Below, one piece after another: positions 1 to 5,691 of a DNA stretch of 14,619 nt. Location of the stretch: the NCBI GenBank assembly GCA_023229525.1, contig JALNZC010000066.1, positions 1 through 14,619 of the forward strand, in the 5' to 3' direction. Under the pieces are notes generated by a model that did no database searches, had not been told where the DNA came from, and was given only the letters and a program-made list of their open reading frames with translations. The stretch comes from Bacteroidales bacterium. Its GTDB lineage: Bacteria; Bacteroidota; Bacteroidia; Bacteroidales; FEN-979. The translations under genes were made by a program, and so were the position numbers. Position 1 is the first letter of the stretch. Each line of letters opens with the position of its first letter.

Positions 1-2575
1 ATGAGCTTTGTTGTTCAGCGTAAATTCCCCCATATACAATATAATAACTGTTTGGAAGAGCCAGGTTCTTTCCCAATACATTCCTGATCTCGGTAATGGC
101 GCTGCCGATGTCGCGTTGATCGAGGCGCGCAGTGACTACTACGTTCGATTTAAGATCTTCACGGGTAATATCGGGTTCACCAACAGAAAGTCCAACCTCT
201 GCAAAATATTCCAGGGGGCGAAAACCACCGTTAGGTGTCATTATTGGTTGTTTTCGTATGACACCCAAGCTGTTTTCCCTGAAATTCCTGAATCGCATCA
301 GTATCCTAAGCATCTGCTCTTTTTCCTGTACCTGTCCTACCGGTACTCCTTCATTGTAAGCTTGAAGCTGGGTCTGAAAATCGACCGGGGTAATATTGAA
401 TTGAGCCAGTTTAACCGGGTCAGGACGAATTGTAATGGTTGGTCCGTCAATGATAATACCACTTTGAACATCGGCGACACCATGAATTTTCCGAAGGAGC
501 GCTTTGACGCGGAATGCCAACTCCCGGAGTTGTACCAGATCATCACCAAAAATTTTTATTTCAATGGGTTGCGGACGGCCGATAAGATCTCCAAGCAGAT
601 CGGCAATGCGTTGCCCAAATTCAATATTTAATGCCGGTTCTCTGGATGTGACCTGATAACGTATTTCCGCAATGACCTCCTCGGTCGTTTTTTTTGTCCC
701 GGGTTTTAGTTGGATGAGGTAATCTCCTTCATTGGGAGGAATCACTCCACTGGCCATGCTGATGCTGGACGCCATATTAGTACCTGTCCTGCGCATGTAG
801 GTTGCCACATCAGGATGCTTCAGAACAAGGGTATCAACTTGCCGGAGAATGGCATCAGAAGCATCAAGGGAGGTTCCTGGTGGAGACAGGTAATCGAGGA
901 CAATAGAGCCTTCGTCAAGAACCGGAAGAAATCCAGTGCGTAACCGGTTTACGAGGAAACTTGCGGAGACCCCCAACAAACCGATGAACACAAAAGCATA
1001 AACAGGTTTGTTAAAAAACCAGGTCAACCAGGAAAGTCTAGGTTTTTCCTCTGAAACTTTTGATTTAGCAAGGAATTTCATCTTTGAATGCGGTTTGTAC
1101 CCGATCAGTAAATGTAATGCGGGCAGACCGATCCAGGTAGCCATGAAGGAACAAACCAGGGTGATCTCCATAGTCAACGTCAATTCACGGAAAAAACTGC
1201 CGGCAACTCCTCCCATTAAAATAAAAGGTAAAAATATTACGATGGTACTTAACGACGAGCCGATCATGGCGGGAAAGAGCATCTTGATTGTCTCCCTGAC
1301 AATAGTCCTTCTGTCGCTCTGGGGTTGCTCTTCATGTAACCGGTGGATCTGTTCGATTATAACTATGGCATCGTCGATAATCAGTCCGATTGAAGCAGCA
1401 ATAGCCCCAAGGGACATGATATTGAGTGTAATTCCTGAAATGTATAGTACCGTTAAAGTCAATGCCAGGGTAACCGGGATAATCAGGATGACATTCAGGC
1501 TGGCACGGAAAGAACGGAGGAAAAGGATGACCACAAAGATGGCTAAAATTAATCCTTCGAAAATGCACTCGAGTACGCTGTTTATTGATTCCGAAACAAA
1601 TACCGATTGATCGTAATAGGTCTTTAAAACGATACCCGGGGGGAGTTTTTTTTGAATTTCTGATGCCTTTTGTTTGACCAGACGTGCAAAATCGATCAGA
1701 TTTGTGCCTTTTTGTTTCACAAGGTCAATAATCACTGCATCCTGTCCGTTGGCATTGATACGGATGAATTCCTGTTGCTCCTGAAGACCCGCTGCAGCGA
1801 TGTCGTTCAAAAGGATCACCCGGTGACCGTCATTCCGGATCACCATATTCCGTAATTCTTCCAAAGTGCTGATCCGGGTATCAGTCAGGGAAAGATAGAG
1901 TCGGTTATAATCCGATAATAATCCATTGGATTCAATGAAATTGGTGGCCTGTAAGACATTAATCAGATCCTGGGATGTTATTCCCAAAGGAATCATCCGC
2001 TGCGGATCAGGAGTAATTACAAATTCCTTTGTTTTTCCACCTCTTACTACTACATTTGAAATACCTGGTACCATTGAAAATTGCGGTCTGATCACATAAA
2101 GTGCGTTATTCCGCAATTCGACCTGTCCAAAAGTCTTACTTTCAAGTGTATATCCGATCACCGGATAAATATTTTGCCCCATGGCCTCTACAACAATATT
2201 AACTTCCGGTGGCAATTGATTTTTGATTTCATTAATCCTGGCATCGAGCTGGGTCTTTGCAGCCTGAATATCAATTTTCCAATCGAAAAAGGCTTCTATC
2301 GTACAACTTCCGCGGTTGGTGCTACTTTTCACCGTAATGATCCCGTTGACCCGTTTGATCGCGAGCTCCAGCGGTTTGGTCACTGTTACCATCATCTTAT
2401 CAACCGGTTGCTCACCATTATCGGCAATAATGGTAATTTTGGGAAAGACCACATCAGGGAAAAGAGAGGTCTGCATCCGGTTATATGAATATATCCCCAA
2501 AAGCAGCGCAACCAAAAGCATGAAAAGAATGGGCTTAAGGAAGATCTGGTAGTAATTCCCTCGATGGATGGTCAT
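1..2575 (-). CDS. RND efflux permease, HAE-like (AcrB-type), 3' end cut by window edge
   Basis: Reading the minus strand from ATG at 2575 gives 858 uninterrupted codons that run off the left edge. About 160-200 residues of a ~1020-1050 residue RND protein are therefore missing (late porter domain and TM8-12). Visible are TM1 (about residues 13-30), the first periplasmic porter region, TM2-TM6 (about 335-490) and most of the second periplasmic domain. TM4 contains IGLIIDDAIVIIE, with Asp401-Asp402 at the position of the AcrB proton-relay pair D407/D408. The metal-pump signature DFGxxVDG is absent. This points to a proton-driven drug or hydrophobe exporter of the inner membrane; the substrate is not readable. 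It is the last visible gene of the tolC-adaptor-RND operon and starts 25 bases after the adaptor stop. The family is certain; the HAE-like subtype is inferred from TM4. Confidence 0.95.
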   Translation of the reverse strand, partial: MTIHRGNYYQIFLKPILFMLLVALLLGIYSYNRMQTSLFPDVVFPKITIIADNGEQPVDKMMVTVTKPLELAIKRVNGIITVKSSTNRGSCTIEAFFDWKIDIQAAKTQLDARINEIKNQLPPEVNIVVEAMGQNIYPVIGYTLESKTFGQVELRNNALYVIRPQFSMVPGISNVVVRGGKTKEFVITPDPQRMIPLGITSQDLINVLQATNFIESNGLLSDYNRLYLSLTDTRISTLEELRNMVIRNDGHRVILLNDIAAAGLQEQQEFIRINANGQDAVIIDLVKQKGTNLIDFARLVKQKASEIQKKLPPGIVLKTYYDQSVFVSESINSVLECIFEGLILAIFVVILFLRSFRASLNVILIIPVTLALTLTVLYISGITLNIMSLGAIAASIGLIIDDAIVIIEQIHRLHEEQPQSDRRTIVRETIKMLFPAMIGSSLSTIVIFLPFILMGGVAGSFFRELTLTMEITLVCSFMATWIGLPALHLLIGYKPHSKMKFLAKSKVSEEKPRLSWLTWFFNKPVYAFVFIGLLGVSASFLVNRLRTGFLPVLDEGSIVLDYLSPPGTSLDASDAILRQVDTLVLKHPDVATYMRRTGTNMASSISMASGVIPPNEGDYLIQLKPGTKKTTEEVIAEIRYQVTSREPALNIEFGQRIADLLGDLIGRPQPIEIKIFGDDLVQLRELAFRVKALLRKIHGVADVQSGIIIDGPTITIRPDPVKLAQFNITPVDFQTQLQAYNEGVPVGQVQEKEQMLRILMRFRNFRENSLGVIRKQPIMTPNGGFRPLEYFAEVGLSVGEPDITREDLKSNVVVTARLDQRDIGSAITEIRNVLGKNLALPNSYYIVYGGIYAEQQSS

Positions 2576-2600
2576 AGAAAAAAAGCCAACTATTCGTAAT

Positions 2601-3527
2601 TCATTTTTTAATTATAATCCTGGCGGTATCTCCCAATCCATAATTTCCTGATTCCAGGAACCTGTCAGCCGGTAAAAATTCCGGTTCAAGGATCTCAATC
2701 TGTTCGAGCGTTTTTAATCCGGGTTTAATATCAACTTTTACGGCTGTTGAATCATTGATTAGTTTCATCACCCAAAAATGTTGCTGTACTTCATCTGAAA
2801 GCACACAGGATTTGGATAGCTTTACAGCATGCGGTTTCACTTGCTTAATGATCCTTATCCGGGCAATCAAATTCTCCGGCAGATCAGAGAACGTGAGGGG
2901 TTGAAGAATAAAACGCTGGGTTTGGGAAGTGCCAGTCATCATTGGTAGTCGTGATAGTATCTTCACATTCAACGATTTTCCATCGGGGAGAAAAAGCCGG
3001 GTGACACTTTTTAATTTAATGTAACGACTCAGTTCAAACGGCGCTTCAAGGATAAATACCAGGCTCCCCGGAATAGCTATACTACATATCTGATTGCCCT
3101 CCTGAACATAATCACCTTTAGGATGGTCCACTGAAATCACAGTGCCAACTAAAGATGATTTTATCCTGATCAGACCGGAATAATTCAAAGGGTTTGCAGA
3201 ATCACCACGAAGAACCATGGATTCCCGCGTACGCAGGCACGCCAGAATCTGGTTTTGAGTGACATGATCTCCCGGATTTACCAGGTCCTGTTCAATGTAA
3301 CCTGCTACCGGAGCGGTAATCAACGCTTTATCAAAGAATGCTGATGTTGCATTGAGCTCGGTTTCCTCAACCATTTCACCTATCTGGATCCCTGTTGTCG
3401 TGACCGGAACCTTTGGGATAACGTCTTGCTCCCCTTTATCTTTATTGGATTGTGAACATCCAACGAAAACAAAAATAAACATCAAAGTGAAAGTGCGAAA
3501 CCGGAAAATATGACGTAGATTATTCAT
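2601..3527 (-). CDS. RND periplasmic adaptor (HlyD/MFP family) lipoprotein, short form
   Basis: A 308-residue adaptor expected to bridge the inner-membrane permease and the TolC partner. I chose ATG at 3527, which overlaps the tolC stop as ATGA; a TTG three codons upstream is in frame but less likely. The N-terminus is a lipoprotein signal: a hydrophobic stretch ending FVFVGC, with the lipidated Cys at residue 24. Two lipoyl half-motifs are visible at about residues 68-98 and 122-150, followed by beta-barrel and membrane-proximal regions. Only about 20 residues separate the half-motifs, so the usual long alpha-helical hairpin is missing or vestigial. It is about 310 residues against roughly 350-420 for typical adaptors. 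Its position between tolC and the permease makes the role secure, though the substrate is unknown. Confidence 0.9.
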   Translation of the reverse strand: MNNLRHIFRFRTFTLMFIFVFVGCSQSNKDKGEQDVIPKVPVTTTGIQIGEMVEETELNATSAFFDKALITAPVAGYIEQDLVNPGDHVTQNQILACLRTRESMVLRGDSANPLNYSGLIRIKSSLVGTVISVDHPKGDYVQEGNQICSIAIPGSLVFILEAPFELSRYIKLKSVTRLFLPDGKSLNVKILSRLPMMTGTSQTQRFILQPLTFSDLPENLIARIRIIKQVKPHAVKLSKSCVLSDEVQQHFWVMKLINDSTAVKVDIKPGLKTLEQIEILEPEFLPADRFLESGNYGLGDTARIIIKK

Positions 3528-4759
3528 TCTATCCAATAATTTATTTCATTCTGAATCTGTAAAATCCGTATGCGGCATTGGTTGATATTCGCCTGGATGG
3601 TTTGATAATTTTTCAGCGCAATGACATAATCGGTGATCGAAATTCCGCCATTATCAAGCAATTCACGATCCTGCATGATGATAGTCTGGACAACCTGCAA
3701 TTGCTGGGTGATCCGCGGGATAATATCACGGGTGCGTTTTAATTCGGAACTGAGCTGAACCAATTGCTGGTTATACTGGATCTTGAAAAAATCACGGTAA
3801 CGGCTTCTTGTTTGTTCCGTGGTTTTTAGCTTCTCATAATTGAGTTTACGCTGGTTCCCATCAAAAACCGGGACAGAAAAGGAAAGACCAAGGCTGATTC
3901 CGAAATTTTTATAAATCACGGAAGGATCATTATTTACCAATCCTGCGTCGGTATACCACTCTATTTTAGGCACATAATTGCGATCGATCAGCAATTGTTC
4001 ATTCTTGATCTGAAGACTATCAATTGTGAATCGGAGAAAAAAGGGGGAAACGTTTTTCCCGGAATTAAACGCGGGGTTGATCTCCGGTAATTCCAGATCA
4101 TAAACAGTTGTATCGTTGATGCCACACAGAAGGTTTAAAGTTGAAAGTTCTCTCAAATATTGGGTTTGCAAATCATTCAGATGCAATTCGAGGGATTGCA
4201 TCTCCACGAGGAACGAAAGGTATTCTGTTTGTTTATAGATCCCGCGTTGAACCATTAATTTTAACAGGGCTTCTTCCTCCTTTGTCTTTTCAAGTAAAAC
4301 TTTCACAAAGGATAAATCGCTGTAAACCGAACAGGAATTAAGATACTGGGTAGTTATGGTCTTTTCTAATTCCCGTTCGGTCAACCGGGTCGAATTGAAT
4401 AATGCCTGATTTTGTAAGCCGAGCTTAGTATACCGGGCTTCTACAGTTTTTTTATTGAATAGGGGTTGTGCGACATTAATGACCGATATAAAATTGCCTC
4501 CATTGGTAATGGCTTCACTGTAACCAAAATCATTGATCATCGGTGGATACGAAAGAAGTCCGTCGAAATTTACCTGGGGAAGCTGGTTTGCTTTAACAAT
4601 TAGACTATCCAGTGAATTTGCCCGGGCCTGATTTGCAAGATCCGCCAGTAACGGACTATTTGAAAGTCCCTGGAGAATAAAAAAATTCAGTGGACGAACC
4701 TGGGAAAAACCGGTAACCGCATAAATCAATAGAGAAAGGATGAACCAGGACCGGGTCAT
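3524..4759 (-). CDS. TolC-family outer-membrane efflux protein
   Basis: A 411-residue outer-membrane channel component. The start is ATG at 4759. Residues 1-19 form a Sec signal peptide with probable cleavage after TGFS, leaving an N-terminal Gln. The rest has the TolC/OEP layout: two repeats of long amphipathic helices with beta segments between them. The C-terminal helix region (IALKNYQTIQANINQ and onward to the end) is typical of Bacteroidota TolC proteins. It is the first intact gene of the leftward operon, and its stop codon overlaps the adaptor ATG by four bases, implying translational coupling. No clear TAnnTTTG promoter precedes it on the minus strand. The 54 bases upstream separate it from a truncated czcB remnant, so it may once have been distal in a longer operon. 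Confidence 0.93.
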   Translation of the reverse strand: MTRSWFILSLLIYAVTGFSQVRPLNFFILQGLSNSPLLADLANQARANSLDSLIVKANQLPQVNFDGLLSYPPMINDFGYSEAITNGGNFISVINVAQPLFNKKTVEARYTKLGLQNQALFNSTRLTERELEKTITTQYLNSCSVYSDLSFVKVLLEKTKEEEALLKLMVQRGIYKQTEYLSFLVEMQSLELHLNDLQTQYLRELSTLNLLCGINDTTVYDLELPEINPAFNSGKNVSPFFLRFTIDSLQIKNEQLLIDRNYVPKIEWYTDAGLVNNDPSVIYKNFGISLGLSFSVPVFDGNQRKLNYEKLKTTEQTRSRYRDFFKIQYNQQLVQLSSELKRTRDIIPRITQQLQVVQTIIMQDRELLDNGGISITDYVIALKNYQTIQANINQCRIRILQIQNEINYWIE

Positions 4760-4813
4760 AAAACGCTAAATTTTATCCGGTTTTTAACGGTATAAACATA
4801 CGGAAAAATTAAA

Positions 4814-5026
4814 TTAACACGCCATTTCCCTTGCGTTTTTCCAGGCTGAAAGCAATGAATAGGCTCCTTTAAAGACAATCTTTGTCTTTGAGGGATCAAA
4901 TCCGTCAGGTAGTTTAATTTCTGTGAACCCTGCGCTGGTCGCACCTGCGATTACTTCAATGGCCGAAAAATCATGGATCTTTTTCCCATTTTCAATCCGT
5001 TCGTCTTTATCGACGAAGATATACAA
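4814..5026 (-). pseudogene. 3' remnant of a czcB-like metal-efflux adaptor gene
   Basis: An open stretch of 70 codons on the minus strand that aligns, without frameshift, to the extreme C-terminus of the intact adaptor at 10077-11273. In the last 38 residues 24 are identical, including KGAY, LLSA, KNA and the terminal MAC. Homology begins at the YIF segment near 5023. The first possible start there is TTG at 5026, directly preceded by an in-frame TAA. All upstream domains (signal peptide, hairpin, lipoyl and barrel) are absent, so it cannot be a working adaptor. The break lies next to the operator and promoter of the rightward operon, which suggests that a rearrangement or insertion removed the 5' part. 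It might still be translated as a small peptide, but there is no evidence for that. Confidence 0.75.
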
Positions 5027-5066
5027 TTACTTTGCAACTCAGTTGCATTACTTTTTCTATTACTTT
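5026..5066 (+). repeat. Three direct copies of ATTACTTT around the operator
   Basis: The octamer ATTACTTT occurs at 5026-5033, 5047-5054 and 5059-5066. The first two copies flank the palindrome with 21-base periodicity, and the third overlaps the putative -7 element. The function is unknown; the copies may be an extended regulator site or chance in AT-rich DNA. Confidence 0.5.
5033..5047. promoter_or_regulatory. Perfect 7-1-7 palindrome, probable Fur-family (Zur/Fur-like) operator
   Basis: TGCAACT-C-AGTTGCA is a perfect inverted repeat of two 7-base arms around one central base. This 7-1-7 layout is the classical shape of Fur-family boxes. It sits 36 bases upstream of the first gene of the metal-export operon and just before a TAnnTTTG element, so a bound repressor would block transcription. 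The regulator itself is not encoded in this window. Assignment to Zur, Fur or another family is inference from geometry and context. Confidence 0.62.
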
Positions 5067-5068
5067 TG
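5061..5068 (+). promoter_or_regulatory. Putative Bacteroidota -7 promoter element (TAnnTTTG)
   Basis: TACTTTTG fits the Bacteroidota -7 consensus TAnnTTTG and lies 14 bases before the ATG at 5083. The match at -33 is imperfect: TTTG at 5031-5034 is 26 bases upstream, and TTG at 5043-5045 is 15 bases upstream, rather than about 19-21. The implied leader would be very short, so this is a candidate only. Confidence 0.4.
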
Positions 5069-5082
5069 TGCATCTTTAAATT

Positions 5083-5388
5083 ATGAAGGCATTGGCTTTT
5101 TTTCTTTCATTTTATATTGTGCTGCTCAGCGGTATGCCATGTGTTGATGTAGTAAAATACAATACTTCCCAAAAAGTCGAGCTATCTCAAAACACAACTA
5201 ATGACCACCAAAACGACATTGACCATTGTTCCCCTTTTTGTACATGTCAGTGTTGTCAGGCAAACTTCTACGTTTCCAATACCCCAACCTTGTTTCCTTC
5301 TGAGGCTTTAGGAATCATTTATTATGAAAATCACGCTAACTTCCAAAGTCTTGATCTCTTTGATTTTCTGATTCCCCCCAAATCTTAA
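5083..5388 (+). CDS. Secreted Cys/His-rich small protein (DUF6660-like)
   Basis: A 101-residue protein whose N-terminus (about residues 2-19) is a hydrophobic signal sequence, so it is probably exported to the periplasm or outer surface. The mature part holds a compact cluster, DHCSPFCTCQCC, with Cys at 49, 53, 55, 57 and 58 and His at 42 and 48. The tail is predicted ordered and ends LIPPKS. This matches my recollection of the DUF6660 family, small Bacteroidota proteins found beside metal-efflux genes. The Cys/His cluster suggests binding of a soft or borderline metal (Zn, Cd or Cu), but no biochemical role is established. It is the first gene after the operator and so probably the operon's leading cistron. 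The start is the only ATG that gives a full signal peptide. Confidence 0.75.
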   Translation: MKALAFFLSFYIVLLSGMPCVDVVKYNTSQKVELSQNTTNDHQNDIDHCSPFCTCQCCQANFYVSNTPTLFPSEALGIIYYENHANFQSLDLFDFLIPPKS

Positions 5389-5410
5389 TTTCTTACAGAG
5401 CCAAAAGCTG

Positions 5411-5447
5411 ATTATCATCCAGTGACTATTATCTCATAGTTGATAAT
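5411..5447 (+). promoter_or_regulatory. Stem-loop in the leader between the DUF6660-like gene and the pump genes
   Basis: The 137 bases from 5389 to 5525 hold no convincing gene. Within them, ATTATCA (5411-5417) pairs with TGATAAT (5441-5447), and ACTAT (5425-5429) pairs with ATAGT (5436-5440), giving a nested hairpin with a 7-base bulge on the left arm. No U-run follows, so it is not an ordinary terminator. It could be an mRNA processing or stability element, an attenuator, or a second operator. Confidence 0.35.
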
Positions 5448-5493
5448 GGATCGGATTTTCTGTAGGCTGCCAATTCATTTGTTTCCACTTAGT

Positions 5494-5505
5494 GAACAAT
5501 TGTTC
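5494..5505. repeat. 12-base perfect palindrome upstream of the small membrane protein gene
   Basis: GAACAATTGTTC reads identically on both strands and lies 20 bases before the ATG at 5526. It may be a protein-binding site or a chance palindrome; nothing else supports a function. Confidence 0.3.
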
Positions 5506-5525
5506 CCATTATTTGTCAGGATCAG

Positions 5526-5684
5526 ATGACTCAAAAGCTAAAACAAAAACAAAAAAGGGAAAAGAGGAAAAAAATCGGGCTTGTCCAGGTAATAAAATGG
5601 TTTTTCATTTTCCTGACATGTCTGGCTTTGACTTTTGGTATCATTGGCAGGGTTCAACATTTTATAACCCATCACATTAAATAA
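5526..5684 (+). CDS. Small single-span membrane protein, 52 residues, unknown function
   Basis: A short open frame starting at ATG 5526 and ending with TAA, seven bases before the pump ATG at 5692. The predicted product has a strongly basic N-terminus (KQKQKREKRKK within residues 4-16). One hydrophobic helix follows at about residues 25-41 (WFFIFLTCLALTFGIIG), then a short tail with three His (HFITHHIK). By the positive-inside rule the N-terminus should be cytoplasmic and the His-bearing tail periplasmic. An in-frame TGA at 5493 limits any upstream extension to ten codons. The overlapping frame at 5492-5680 encodes no membrane helix and looks like a shadow. Its location invites comparison with AcrZ, a ~49-residue single-helix partner of AcrB, but no sequence relationship is claimed. 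I do not recognise the family. Confidence 0.55.
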   Translation: MTQKLKQKQKREKRKKIGLVQVIKWFFIFLTCLALTFGIIGRVQHFITHHIK

Positions 5685-5691
5685 TTAGACT

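Noticed and set aside
8..2552. Several plus-strand open frames (for example 8-631, 1008-1610, 2081-2488)
   Set aside because: The minus strand reads through this whole region as one recognisable RND permease, so the plus-strand frames are antisense shadows without family features.
3534..3536. TTG at 3536 as start of the short adaptor
   Set aside because: ATG at 3527 overlaps the tolC stop as ATGA and gives a standard lipoprotein signal; the TTG start is unnecessary.
4756..4944. 62-codon minus-strand frame overlapping the tolC start
   Set aside because: It is out of frame with the czcB remnant, whose frame aligns to the intact adaptor; this one shows no homology or signal peptide.
5492..5680. 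62-codon frame starting at GTG 5492
   Set aside because: It overlaps the 52-residue membrane protein in another frame, has no recognisable features and uses a GTG start. The frame starting at 5526 has a clear membrane helix and a better position.
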